In this document: positions 50,849 to 59,919 of the stretch, in pieces
Position numbering within the stretch: position 1 is the first letter of the stretch
How the letters are laid out: every line of letters starts with the position of its first letter
Assembly (NCBI GenBank): GCA_030536255.1
Contig: JAUNQI010000010.1
Span: forward strand, 1 to 64,000
DNA from: Eubacteriales bacterium
Lineage (GTDB): Bacteria; Bacillota; Clostridia; Oscillospirales; Oscillospiraceae
Length of the DNA stretch: 64,000 nt
Direction of reading: 5' to 3'
Program-made: the position numbers and the translations under genes
The notes under the pieces: model-generated
What the model was told of the DNA's origin: nothing
Seen by the model: only the letters and a program-made list of their open reading frames with translations
The model's database searches: none

Positions 50849-52492
50849 ATGAAATTAAAAAACTTTCTAATTAAATACTGGACTGTATTCATGGTCTTTC
50901 TTCTCAGCGGATGTGTTGTCGGCCTTTTTGCCTGCAGGAAAAGCGGCCTGTTCATCGACGAGGTTTATTCTTACGGTCTGTCCAACAGCTATTTCGCACC
51001 GTACCTCACCGATATCAAAGAAGGCAGCCTCACCGACAAGGAATTCTCCACTGAGGAAATCAATGACTACCTGTCTGTAAACGAAAACGATAAATTTGCC
51101 TTTTCATCCGTTTATTATAACCAGTCGAAAGACGTCCATCCTCCGCTTTATTACTGGCTTCTGAATTCTGTCTCCTCTTTTTTCCCGGGGACATTTTCCA
51201 TCTGGATCGGCGTCGGTTTGAATATCGGATTATTCTTTATTTCTTTGCTGGCGCTGTATTTCTTTGTAAAGAATCTTTTCGGAAGCATTCCGATTTCAGC
51301 GGTGTCCGTTATCCTTTTCGGAACATCCGTTCTGTCGCTTTCCATGGTAATGATGGTCCGGATGTATACGCTTCTTGCACTGTTTACGATCCTTCTTGCC
51401 TCGGTCACAGTAAAGATCATTCGTGACCCGGAAAACAACCTTCTCTATCCGCTGCTTACCCTCATCATTTTCTGCGGAATGATGACGCAGTATTATTTTG
51501 CGTTTTACGCCTTCTTCCTCTGTGCTTTGTACGTTTTCTACGCTCTTATCAAAAAACGCTGGAACAGCCTTCTCTGGTTTTCGGTCTGTGCAGTGCTCGG
51601 AGTGGCACTGATGGTCGCTGTATTCCCCGCCAGCATCCGGCAGCTTTTTGTCGGAAACGGCCAGGTCGTGGGAGGATCCACTGTTATCGATACGCTCAGG
51701 GAAACCTCCGCTTATCTGCAGCGGATCGAAGAGTTCTGGAAAGTCCGTTTTAAGCTGAAAGGAATCGGAATCGCTTTTCTGTCTGCTCTGGTTCTTACGG
51801 TTCTTTTTTCTGTCGGAGCAGTCAAAGCGACAAAAGCCGGAAAAATCCGTTATGAAGCGCTTATTCCCATCCTTCCCCTTATCCCTTCTTTTCTGATTAC
51901 CGCAATCATCTCTCCGGTTCTTGAGCAGCGATATGTCTATAATCTTATTCCGATTGCAGTTCTCGGTGTCTGCTTCGTGCTCCACGTCGCAGCGGAAGGG
52001 TTTAAAGCCTTTGTTTTCATCCGGACATCCGGCAAAAAAGCAGCTGCCGTCTCCTATTTTTCGGGAGTCATTCTGGTTTGCGCGATTACAGCCGCTTCGA
52101 TCCTCTGTGCTAAACGGTTGCCGCCTGACAACCTGTATACGGAGCACGACATACTGAATGAGTTATGCGACGCTCACGCCTCTTCCCCATGCGTTTATAT
52201 CAGCAATGAAAAATTTTCCTCTCCGACGCAGGACCTTCTTCAACTCAGGCATTTTGACAGTTTTTTTGTAACGAATGATCCTTCGTCACAAAAAATGATC
52301 GACTACATCGGCGATGCAAATGAAACTGTTCTCTATATTGACACCAACAAATTCTGGTCAAGCGGATATGACGCTGAAAGCGTTATCTCCGAATTCAAGG
52401 AATCTACGGGGATGACAGAAAGCCGACTTCTTTACTCATTTACCTATGAGGGAGTCGAAGGTCTTTCTTCAACGTATATTCTGTCCCGATAA
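50849..52492 (+). CDS. GT39-like polyprenyl-phosphate sugar transferase (membrane GT-C)
   Basis: A 547-residue polytopic protein with about eleven membrane segments. Catalytic aspartate/glutamate of the GT-C fold stands in the first extracellular loop, GLFIDEVYSYGLSN, and the second conserved site is DVHPPLYYWLL. The VMMVRMYTLLALF motif further fits the ArnT/PMT-like family. The C-terminal about 130 residues lie outside. It takes a sugar from a polyprenyl-phosphate carrier, likely the one made by the GtrB-like enzyme encoded next, and attaches it to a surface glycan or lipid. It begins one base after the lgt stop. Confidence 0.82.
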   Translation: MKLKNFLIKYWTVFMVFLLSGCVVGLFACRKSGLFIDEVYSYGLSNSYFAPYLTDIKEGSLTDKEFSTEEINDYLSVNENDKFAFSSVYYNQSKDVHPPLYYWLLNSVSSFFPGTFSIWIGVGLNIGLFFISLLALYFFVKNLFGSIPISAVSVILFGTSVLSLSMVMMVRMYTLLALFTILLASVTVKIIRDPENNLLYPLLTLIIFCGMMTQYYFAFYAFFLCALYVFYALIKKRWNSLLWFSVCAVLGVALMVAVFPASIRQLFVGNGQVVGGSTVIDTLRETSAYLQRIEEFWKVRFKLKGIGIAFLSALVLTVLFSVGAVKATKAGKIRYEALIPILPLIPSFLITAIISPVLEQRYVYNLIPIAVLGVCFVLHVAAEGFKAFVFIRTSGKKAAAVSYFSGVILVCAITAASILCAKRLPPDNLYTEHDILNELCDAHASSPCVYISNEKFSSPTQDLLQLRHFDSFFVTNDPSSQKMIDYIGDANETVLYIDTNKFWSSGYDAESVISEFKESTGMTESRLLYSFTYEGVEGLSSTYILSR

Positions 52493-52510
52493 TTTTTTCA
52501 GGAGGCAATT

Positions 52511-53440
52511 ATGCTTTCAGTAATCATCCCGGCTTTTAATGAGGAAAAAATCATACAGACTACCGCAGAAACCATTTCTTCGATTCTCCGCGCAGAGAGC
52601 ATTGCGCATGAGCTTCTCTTTGTCGATGACGGATCCAAAGACAGCACCTGGGAAAAAATACAGGCTGCTTCAAAAAACAACCCGTCCGTAAAGGGAATCC
52701 ATTTCAGCAGAAACTTCGGGAAAGAAGCCGCCATGTTTGCCGGACTTGAACAAGCTTCCGGGGACTGCTGCGTTGTAATCGACTGTGATCTTCAGCATCC
52801 CCCCGAGAAGATCATTGAAATGTACCGGCTCTGGGAGCAGGGATACGAAGTTGTTGAAGGGATCAAGGATGACCGGGGAAATGAAAGCGGCGCGCATAAG
52901 TTTGCTGCGAAATCATTTTATTCTCTTATCAGCAACGCGGTAGGAATGGACATGTCTTCCTCGTCTGACTTCAAGCTTCTTGACAGGAAGGTAATCGACA
53001 CCTTGAACAAAATGCCCGAGAGAAATGTATTCTTCCGAGCCCTGTCCTATTGGGTCGGCTATAAAAAGACAGAAGTTTATTACAGCGTTCAGGAGAGAAT
53101 TGCCGGAGAAAGCAAATGGTCAACCAAATCGCTGATTAAATACGCGATTACAAATATTACTTCCTTTTCCAGCACCCCGCTTCACTGTATCACCGTATTC
53201 GGGATCTGTATGCTTGTTATCTCCGTCATTTTCTCCATTATCACACTGGTGCAGAAAATTTCAGGAACAGCTGCAGAAGGATTTACGACCGTTATTATTC
53301 TCCTGCTTTTTACAGGAAGCATCATCATGCTCAGTCTCGGTGTTATTGCCTACTATATCGGGAAGATGTATGACGAGCTAAAAGGGAGACCCAGATATAT
53401 CATAGCTGATAAATGCGGAGAAAAAGAATATGACAGATAA
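52511..53440 (+). CDS. GtrB-type polyprenyl-phosphate glycosyltransferase (GT2, DPM1-like)
   Basis: A 309-residue GT2 enzyme of the dolichyl-phosphate-mannose-synthase-like branch. The nucleotide-sugar site reads LLFVDDGSKDSTW and the metal site VVIDCDLQHPPEKI (D-x-D). Two C-terminal membrane helices (about 228-252 and 263-285) anchor it. It makes a polyprenyl-phosphate sugar on the inner face. CAGGAGGCAATT precedes the ATG. It overlaps the GtrA gene by 11 nt, giving a complete gtrA/gtrB/transferase set. Confidence 0.92.
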   Translation: MLSVIIPAFNEEKIIQTTAETISSILRAESIAHELLFVDDGSKDSTWEKIQAASKNNPSVKGIHFSRNFGKEAAMFAGLEQASGDCCVVIDCDLQHPPEKIIEMYRLWEQGYEVVEGIKDDRGNESGAHKFAAKSFYSLISNAVGMDMSSSSDFKLLDRKVIDTLNKMPERNVFFRALSYWVGYKKTEVYYSVQERIAGESKWSTKSLIKYAITNITSFSSTPLHCITVFGICMLVISVIFSIITLVQKISGTAAEGFTTVIILLLFTGSIIMLSLGVIAYYIGKMYDELKGRPRYIIADKCGEKEYDR

Positions 53441-53864
53441 AATGAAAAGCCTGTTCGACAAATATCGCGAATTAATCATTTATGTAATCGTCGGAGTTAT
53501 TACTACCATTGTAAACTGGGTCGCCAGTTTTATTCTGGATGAATTCTTTCTGGATTCCTCCAATCCGCTGCAGAACACGATCATCAATGTCATTGCATGG
53601 ATCGTTGCGGTCGTTGTTTCTTTCCCGATGAACAGGAAATGGGTCTTCAAGAGTAAAAATCCCAACTGGATCGGAGAATTTTTCGGTTTTACCGGTGCAA
53701 GAGTTTCTACACTTCTTATTGAAGAGCTGATCATGCTTCTCTGCGTTAATGTATTTAAGATTCCGTTTAAGATTGCAAAAGTATTTATTGCATCCGTTAT
53801 CGTGATGATCCTAAACTACGTTTTCAGTAAGCTTCTTGTGTTTAAGAAGGGTCAAAAGGAATAA
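53430..53864 (+). CDS. GtrA-family lipid-linked sugar flippase
   Basis: A 144-residue protein with four membrane helices. The family pattern is seen in YVIVGVITTIVNWVASFIL, VSFPMNRKWVFKSK and NYVFSKLLVFKK. GtrA proteins are thought to turn the polyprenyl-phosphate sugar to the outer face. The ATG lies inside the end of the GtrB gene. It completes the plus-strand operon from 47373. Confidence 0.93.
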   Translation: MTDKMKSLFDKYRELIIYVIVGVITTIVNWVASFILDEFFLDSSNPLQNTIINVIAWIVAVVVSFPMNRKWVFKSKNPNWIGEFFGFTGARVSTLLIEELIMLLCVNVFKIPFKIAKVFIASVIVMILNYVFSKLLVFKKGQKE

Positions 53865-53881
53865 CCTGAGCAATCAAGTTT

Positions 53882-53914
53882 ATAAAAAAGACCCGACCTG
53901 AGACGGCCGGGTCT
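53882..53914 (-). terminator. Terminator between convergent GtrA and lipoprotein genes
   Basis: AGACCCG (53890-53896) pairs with CGGGTCT (53908-53914). On the minus strand the stem is followed by CTTTTTTATA, so it ends the lipoprotein transcript; it may slow plus-strand transcription too. Confidence 0.7.
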
Positions 53915-53958
53915 AAAACTATGTAAGGCAGCTTTCACTACCTGAAGGAGACAAAGGT

Positions 53959-54642
53959 TTAAGTATTGAGATAATACTCTACGCCATCAAAACTGAAGCC
54001 CTGCAGCTGTCCTGCACCGCCGAAGATGATGCTGAACGAAAAGGTCTCTTTGCTTCTGTTATCATACACGCTGATCGTATCTGACGTTGCGAGACGCCAT
54101 CTCCCCGGAAACGCCATATCTCCGAAGTATTCGATCGACTTTCCGGTAGATTTAAAGACATACCAGTCATTCGGATTGTCTTTATTTACAAATTTTCCGG
54201 AAGTGATTGCATTTAAAAGCACATTGTAATCCGCCCGCTGATAATAGACGCCTGAAATCGTATCATACGCCGTCATTTCATCAACAAAGATCAGATCATA
54301 GCTCCTCCCTCCGGAAGAGCAGCTCATATGCATATCATCTACCGTATAGCATACTCCTTTCGCTCCTGCGTCAGAAGTACCCTTTGAGCTGGAATAAAAA
54401 CAGATTTCGCCGGCTCCGTTTTTTCCTGAAACGACGGAAAAACACTCCGAGCCGCGGGTCCCGTTGGCGTACCAGTATTCTCCGTAGCCATTCTCATCGC
54501 ATCCCCAGGATATTTCTTCGGGATCCAGTTCCGCATCCGGAACAGCGGAAGAACCGGGAGCGCCGGCCGTAAGAAGCTTGCAGGATGCAAAAAGCAAAGA
54601 CATGATAAACACAGGAAGTATAAGGTAATCCTTATATTTCAA
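53959..54642 (-). CDS. Hypothetical lipoprotein
   Basis: A 227-residue protein with a short signal and the lipobox LLFASC, so it is a lipoprotein at the outer surface of the membrane. The mature part is rich in Ser, Gly and Tyr, beta-structured, and carries several cysteines (DENGYG...EYW; GEICFYSSS; KGVCYT; HMSCSS). No family recognised. I choose the TTG at 54642 as the start because AAGGGG lies at correct spacing there; a GTG at 54651 has the ribosome site directly against it. A monocistronic gene in an A+T-rich setting. Confidence 0.7.
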   Translation of the reverse strand: MKYKDYLILPVFIMSLLFASCKLLTAGAPGSSAVPDAELDPEEISWGCDENGYGEYWYANGTRGSECFSVVSGKNGAGEICFYSSSKGTSDAGAKGVCYTVDDMHMSCSSGGRSYDLIFVDEMTAYDTISGVYYQRADYNVLLNAITSGKFVNKDNPNDWYVFKSTGKSIEYFGDMAFPGRWRLATSDTISVYDNRSKETFSFSIIFGGAGQLQGFSFDGVEYYLNT

Positions 54643-54904
54643 GACTATCACCCCTTTGCATAAAATCTATAACATAAAAATTAATACATAAACCAGTTAA
54701 CGTAATTATTAACTATGTTATATCATTTATGTAAACTCATTTCAAGGTTTTTTTTTGTTTTTTTCTGTATTCTTTTTGTATTTTTTATATAACGGACCTT
54801 GCAATTTTGCCATCGATAACGGAAGACAGACGGAACGAAATGATCCGATTGTTCCGGCTTAGTTATCATAGAATCAGGCCTGCCCGACAGAGGAGAATTC
54901 ATTT

Positions 54905-56269
54905 ATGACGATAAAAGATGTTGCCAAAAACAAGTCCTTCTGGAGATCACTTCTGACGCTTGTCATACCAATCACCATACAATCTTTTCTTTCCAATGCC
55001 GTCAACTCTGCGGATGTGGTAATGATTGGGAAGGTCGGACAGACGGAGCTTTCCGCAGTATCGCTGGCGAACCAGTTTCAGTTTCTTCTTTTTGGTCTGG
55101 CCTACGGTCTGAACTCCGGCATCACAATGCTTGTATCTCAGTACTGGGGGAAAAAGGATACAAAAGCAATTGAAATTGTCCTTGGCATTGCGCTGAAAAT
55201 CGGCTTTGTTATCTCTCTGATCATTACGCTGAGCACAATGTTCCTTCCGGGAACGATGATGCGCATCTATACGTCAGATGAAGAGCTGATTGAGATCGGA
55301 AGCGTTTATCTCCGTACGCTCGGCCCGGCATATCTTCTCTGTGCTCTCTCGGCTGCCTATCAGGCAATGCTGCGCAGCGTTGAGCGTGCCGCAAAGGCAA
55401 CGGTTTTCTCTTCCTGTGCCCTCGTGCTGAATGTTTTTCTGAATGCTGTGCTGATTTTCGGCCTTTTTGGTCTTCCTGCAATGGGGGTAAAAGGAGCCGC
55501 CCTTGCTACCCTGATTGCAAGAGCGGTAGAATTTATTTTGTGTCTGGCAGACGCCGTCAGCGGCAGAACGATGCGCTTTCATCTCCGAACCGTGCTGGGA
55601 CATAACAAAGCTCTCACGAAGGATTACTTCCGCTTTGCTGTTCCGGCAGCGCTGGGTGATATTTTATGGACCGTCGCCTTCTCCACCTATTCTGTTATTA
55701 TGGGGCATCTGAATGCAGATGTCGTAGCGGCAAACTCCGTTGCGGTAACCGTTCGGGATCTCTGCACGGTAATTGCCTATGCCATCGGCGGTGGCGCCTG
55801 CGTAATGATCGGGATCAAGATTGGGGAAGGATGCCTGGAAGAAGCCCGCGTACAGGCAGATCTTTTCTGCTGGCTGTCTATGGGAGTCGGGGTTCTTACC
55901 TGCATTGTGATCCTCCTGATCCGGCCATTCATCCTCCGGTATTTCGAGCTGACGGAACGGGCGCAAAGTTATCTCAATATCATGCTGATCATCAGTTCTT
56001 ACTATGTCATCGGTCAGATCATGAACACGCTGTGGATCGGCGGCATCTTCCGATGCGGCGGGAATACGAAATGGGGACTTATCTGCGATACCGTAACCAT
56101 GTGGGGTGTCAGTGTTCCGCTTGGATTTCTCAGCGCCTTTGTTTTCAAGTTTCCCCCGATGGTCGTGTATTTTATCCTATGCCTCGATGAATTCTGGAAA
56201 ATTCCGATCGTTTACAAACATTACAAAAGCTATATCTGGCTGAAGGATATCACCCGTGAAATCGTCTGA
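54905..56269 (+). CDS. MATE-family exporter (DinF-like)
   Basis: A 454-residue twelve-helix MATE protein. Its start, LVIPITIQSFLSNAVNSADVVMIG, the repeated GLNSGITMLVSQYWGKKD and the GFLSAFVFKFPPMVV segment near the end match NorM/DinF-like exporters. It is only loosely similar to the two other MATE proteins in the window and has no ATPase tail. The ATG has GAGGAG eleven bases upstream. It stands alone between a long A+T-rich leader (54652-54904; a T-rich stretch near 54748-54780, nothing else recognised) and a strong terminator. Confidence 0.9.
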   Translation: MTIKDVAKNKSFWRSLLTLVIPITIQSFLSNAVNSADVVMIGKVGQTELSAVSLANQFQFLLFGLAYGLNSGITMLVSQYWGKKDTKAIEIVLGIALKIGFVISLIITLSTMFLPGTMMRIYTSDEELIEIGSVYLRTLGPAYLLCALSAAYQAMLRSVERAAKATVFSSCALVLNVFLNAVLIFGLFGLPAMGVKGAALATLIARAVEFILCLADAVSGRTMRFHLRTVLGHNKALTKDYFRFAVPAALGDILWTVAFSTYSVIMGHLNADVVAANSVAVTVRDLCTVIAYAIGGGACVMIGIKIGEGCLEEARVQADLFCWLSMGVGVLTCIVILLIRPFILRYFELTERAQSYLNIMLIISSYYVIGQIMNTLWIGGIFRCGGNTKWGLICDTVTMWGVSVPLGFLSAFVFKFPPMVVYFILCLDEFWKIPIVYKHYKSYIWLKDITREIV

Positions 56270-56273
56270 AAGC

Positions 56274-56306
56274 AAAAAGAGGTCACCGTGTCGTGACCTC
56301 TTTTCT
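56274..56306. terminator. Terminator after the MATE exporter
   Basis: A perfect 12-bp stem (56275-56286 with 56293-56304) with A and T runs as part of its arms, hence usable in both directions. It is 5 nt past the exporter stop. Confidence 0.88.
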
Positions 56307-56381
56307 GATTTCATACATTATGCTCTGCGTTCTCCGCCTCGCCTGACACATTTTTCCTCGGAAATCTTTGTCCTCTTCTTA

Positions 56382-57509
56382 TCAGGTATTCGTATTATCG
56401 TTTTTCCTTTTAAAGACCCATTTTTTCTGGATGTAATAGCTGATAAAAAAGATGATCGTCTCAATGATGATCTTTACAACCGTAGCCAGACCCGGAGAGG
56501 AAATATTCAGCAGAGAATCCACTGAATTTACCAGAATATATGACACAATTGCCTGCGGGATACAAAGGCAATAATATCTCAGACATTCCTTCCCATAGTT
56601 GTCCTTTGTTCTGAACGCAAAAAACTTGTTCATATTGAAATTAAAGAACGAGGAAACTATTCTCGAAATGATCTGATACAGCCCTTTATGAGCCATTCCA
56701 AGGAAACGAAGAAGGAAATAATAAATACCGTTATCGATAATAAACGAACAAACGGAGCTCACAGCATATCGGAAACCGCACCCGCTGCAAAGAAACCGGA
56801 GCATTACTTTTCCAACCTTCCAGGAATCTTTTACCGCGTTATAGTGAGAGCTGTAATCCTCTTCATCGTATACCGTTTCGATCGGCTGCTCAATAAAATC
56901 AATTCCGTCACGCTTCATTTGAAGAAGCATGTTCGTTTCATATTCAAACCGCTCTCCGGATATTGCACAGAAACGAGTAAAATAATCTGCTGGGATCGCC
57001 CTGAGACCCGTCTGTGTGTCGCTTAATTCAATTCCGAAGAGGATCTTGAACATTCTGGAAGTAAATTTATTCCCGGCCACACTTCTCGGAGGGACATTCG
57101 GAAGGTCAAAGTCCCGGCAGCCGAGGATCACTTTATCCGGATTCTCCAGCATTTTGTTCCCGCAGGCAATAATATCCCCAATTAAATGCTGTCCGTCACC
57201 ATCAATCGTCACCACGCCGCTCAGATCAGGGAAGTTCTCAATGATATAACTGAACGCCGTCTTTAGCGCTCTTCCCTTTCCTTTATTCACCTTATGATGG
57301 ATTACAACGCACTGCGGATATTTCTCAGCCTCAGAGAACCACTTCTGATGATCGGCGTCACTGCCGTCATCTACAATTACGATATTCTCAAATCCGCTGT
57401 TTATAAGACCGTCAACAACGCCTTTGAATTTCGCGTCAGGATCCAAAGACGGCAGAACGATTGCCAGCTGTGACCGGCAATCGTTAATTTTTTTATTGAA
57501 TTCTGCCAT
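56382..57509 (-). CDS. GT2 glycosyltransferase fused to a GtrA flippase domain
   Basis: A 375-residue fusion. Residues about 14-240 are a GT2 transferase of the DPM1 type: IVIVDDGSDADHQKWF, the donor D-x-D in VVTIDGDGQH, and ERFEYETNML. Residues about 250-370 are a four-helix GtrA domain (SFFNFNMNKFFAFRTK and the C-terminal YYIQKKWVFKRK). The two functions that are separate at 52511-53864 are here one chain. It would make a polyprenyl-linked sugar and flip it. It is last in a minus-strand set after the phosphodiester glycosidase and a membrane-anchored protein. Confidence 0.9.
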   Translation of the reverse strand: MAEFNKKINDCRSQLAIVLPSLDPDAKFKGVVDGLINSGFENIVIVDDGSDADHQKWFSEAEKYPQCVVIHHKVNKGKGRALKTAFSYIIENFPDLSGVVTIDGDGQHLIGDIIACGNKMLENPDKVILGCRDFDLPNVPPRSVAGNKFTSRMFKILFGIELSDTQTGLRAIPADYFTRFCAISGERFEYETNMLLQMKRDGIDFIEQPIETVYDEEDYSSHYNAVKDSWKVGKVMLRFLCSGCGFRYAVSSVCSFIIDNGIYYFLLRFLGMAHKGLYQIISRIVSSFFNFNMNKFFAFRTKDNYGKECLRYYCLCIPQAIVSYILVNSVDSLLNISSPGLATVVKIIIETIIFFISYYIQKKWVFKRKNDNTNT

Positions 57510-57514
57510 AATTT

Positions 57515-58690
57515 TTACTCCGCACTGACCGCTCTGAGTCCGGTATCCGTTCTGCAGACGACGATTCGAAGCGTTGAGGCCTGCTGAACTGTTTTATATT
57601 CGCTGTATGCCGTAGCATCATAGCTGACATCAATGACATAGAAGCCATCACCCAGAGAGAAAGCACCGTCAAAGTTATAACTGTTGATCTGCAAAGAATA
57701 GTAGTGAATCCACGCTGCGCCGTCAAGGAATTCCGTCATCCTGCGCTCTATATCACAGCCGGGAACGATCAGCGCTTTCAGGGCGCCGGCATTCATATCA
57801 ACATTCTTTGTTCCGAAGTAGTTCAGATAAGGAGAAATGAAGGAATCCGCGTAGCCTTCAAGCTCCGCCATTTCTTCCGCAGAGGGAGGATCAAAGTCCA
57901 TATCATTGATCATGTATGTTGTTACATCCCCTTCTGAAGTGATGCAGTCCTCGTCTACCGATACAACCTCACCGTTTCTGTTATAGAAAACAGGTTCAAC
58001 GGAACCAAATATCAGATTATTCACTTCATATCTGGTCTTCATCGGAAGATTGGCGTGATCCGCATAATAATCTTCAAATTCCGTATAATGAATTCCGCTT
58101 TCAACAACATACTCAGGGCCTAACGCATTCCCGTTTATCATCACCGTAAACGTCGAAGGGCAGGTAATATGAATTGATGAGGTATTGCCGAACTGAGAAA
58201 TATCGAATTCACTGGAAGAAACATACCAGGGGCAGAGACTTTGCCGGTCAAAGAGATTCGACAGAAGACCAATATCGATCGATCCGGCTTTCGCCGTATC
58301 CTGAAGCAGAGTAACACTGCCGACAGAATGATTTCCGCTGTAGATATTATAGATGTTTCCGTCAACACTGTTTCCACCGGCTCTGTGATAGAACAGGTCG
58401 TCCCCGACTCTGTCGCGAATGATCTGTTCACATTCTTCGGCAGACTGGAACGGATGCGCCTTGGAAGCAGCCAGCTCTGTAATTTTGGAATCCCAGATCC
58501 CGGATTTCAGCTCAGTCATAAATCCGTCAATCGTAGAAGCGGGCTGAGAAGCCTCATATGCGACCAGATACTTATTCGTATCGTTCAGCACAACATATGC
58601 TCCAAACGCAAGAGCCGCGCCATAAGCAAGGAGAAGTAAATAATAAAAGACCGTGCCGATAATTCTCTTTGTCTTTTTTCTGACAGCCAT
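57515..58690 (-). CDS. Membrane-anchored extracytoplasmic protein of unknown function
   Basis: A 391-residue protein. A basic start (VRKKTKR) and one hydrophobic helix (about residues 10-34) anchor it with the rest outside. The outer part is mostly beta-strand with Asp/Tyr-rich loops; a stretch near residue 180 (FTVMINGNALGPEYVV) looks like an immunoglobulin-like fold, and the C-terminal half resembles a cystatin-like NTF2 fold, but no family is certain. It ends 5 nt before the GT2-GtrA start and begins 17 nt after the phosphodiester glycosidase stop, so it belongs functionally with them. Confidence 0.65.
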   Translation of the reverse strand: MAVRKKTKRIIGTVFYYLLLLAYGAALAFGAYVVLNDTNKYLVAYEASQPASTIDGFMTELKSGIWDSKITELAASKAHPFQSAEECEQIIRDRVGDDLFYHRAGGNSVDGNIYNIYSGNHSVGSVTLLQDTAKAGSIDIGLLSNLFDRQSLCPWYVSSSEFDISQFGNTSSIHITCPSTFTVMINGNALGPEYVVESGIHYTEFEDYYADHANLPMKTRYEVNNLIFGSVEPVFYNRNGEVVSVDEDCITSEGDVTTYMINDMDFDPPSAEEMAELEGYADSFISPYLNYFGTKNVDMNAGALKALIVPGCDIERRMTEFLDGAAWIHYYSLQINSYNFDGAFSLGDGFYVIDVSYDATAYSEYKTVQQASTLRIVVCRTDTGLRAVSAE

Positions 58691-58707
58691 TTTTACCCTC
58701 CTTCCGT

Positions 58708-59811
58708 TTACTTAAACAGCCATGCAGTCGGGAGATATCTGGATCCACCGGCAGCATTCGTCGGATTATTTTTAATTTCACCCTCATACATCATGCAGGA
58801 AGAAGAACCGCCGTCCATATTGATGGCATTCACAGCGCCGTGGTCGATCATAATCCAGGCAAGCTCTTCATAGTTCAGACCGGGGCTGAAAAACTGACGG
58901 CCATCCACGCAAAGCATGAGAACCGTTCCGTCGGCACGCTGACCGATGCAGGTACGAGGATTCGATCCGCTTTCTCCCCAATAGAAGGTAGGCGCACCGT
59001 TCATAACAAGGATCGGTTCAAAGCTGACCGCATTTACCAGGCCGAGCTGACGGCATTCTTCCATGGAAAAGTCTCCGACATGGAAAATACCATTCGCATC
59101 AAATCCGCCAACACCGCCAATCGACTGATAGCTGTATTCCACACCGTCAATGATCGTAATACCATCCGGGAATCCGCCGGTACCTGCTCCGCCGGAGTCA
59201 ATAAAACCGCCGGCATTGATTCCGCCAAGCGCGTCAAACGTGCTGATCATATCTTCGAGCATCAGACCATTACCGCCGAAGAATCCGGGGAAACCGACAA
59301 AGACACGCTTCGGATCCTGAATAGCAATCATATAACACTGAGAACCGGACTCTTTAAATTCAAGGTAGATAATACCGTCTCCGTCATCATCCGTTACTCC
59401 GCCGACTTCCCAGGAGTCATTATCCGTATCGATCTGAATTTCTATCGGAGCCGAAGACTGCAGATCAGGAGTCGGGACAGGTCTTTCGTCCTCTTTTGCA
59501 TTCAGCACAGAGTCAACTTCCTTCTCAGAAAGAAAAAGATTATTTATGAAGTCAAAACGTCTTGTTTCGGAAATCGTATGGATCCACATATTTGAGAATG
59601 CCGGAGAAGGACCTTTTACAAGCTGGTACTCCAGAACAAGACCCGCAGTCCCCAGAACAAGAACCGTTACGATAATAAACCCGGCAATTCTGTCCAGGAA
59701 TTTATTAATGCCGTTCCATTTTTTCCGATAAAGCTTTTTCTCTTTTTCCAGAACTTTATCGTCATTTTCCGGAATATCATCGAATATTGTTTTCTGTTTA
59801 TCTTTCTTCAC
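58708..59811 (-). CDS. Phosphodiester glycosidase family protein (NAGPA/DUF2233)
   Basis: A 367-residue membrane-anchored protein. A charged cytoplasmic N terminus of about 40 residues, one helix (about 43-63), then an outer domain with the full NAGPA pattern: GINAGGF, ILVMNGAPTFY, NPRTCIGQRADGTVLML, VNAINMDGGSSSCM and the closing SRYLPTAWLF. Known relatives remove sugar from phosphodiester-linked glycans or uncover mannose-6-phosphate; in Gram-positives they can act on teichoic-acid-like polymers. It is the first gene of the minus-strand set that includes a GT2-GtrA fusion. No clear promoter found. Confidence 0.9.
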   Translation of the reverse strand: MKKDKQKTIFDDIPENDDKVLEKEKKLYRKKWNGINKFLDRIAGFIIVTVLVLGTAGLVLEYQLVKGPSPAFSNMWIHTISETRRFDFINNLFLSEKEVDSVLNAKEDERPVPTPDLQSSAPIEIQIDTDNDSWEVGGVTDDDGDGIIYLEFKESGSQCYMIAIQDPKRVFVGFPGFFGGNGLMLEDMISTFDALGGINAGGFIDSGGAGTGGFPDGITIIDGVEYSYQSIGGVGGFDANGIFHVGDFSMEECRQLGLVNAVSFEPILVMNGAPTFYWGESGSNPRTCIGQRADGTVLMLCVDGRQFFSPGLNYEELAWIMIDHGAVNAINMDGGSSSCMMYEGEIKNNPTNAAGGSRYLPTAWLFK

Positions 59812-59870
59812 GATATAAACCTCTTGAACAAGATTGCATATAAATACAGAATATAGTTTATCACAGAAAA

Positions 59871-59903
59871 CAAAAAAACGCCACCCCTAAATAAGGGATG
59901 GCG
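59871..59903 (-). terminator. Terminator of the str operon after tuf
   Basis: A 10-bp stem (59879-59888 with 59894-59903, one G-U in the minus-strand RNA, 5-nt loop) followed on the minus strand by seven T. It lies 17 nt past the tuf stop. Confidence 0.92.
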
Positions 59904-59919
59904 TAAAAGTTTTCAGATA

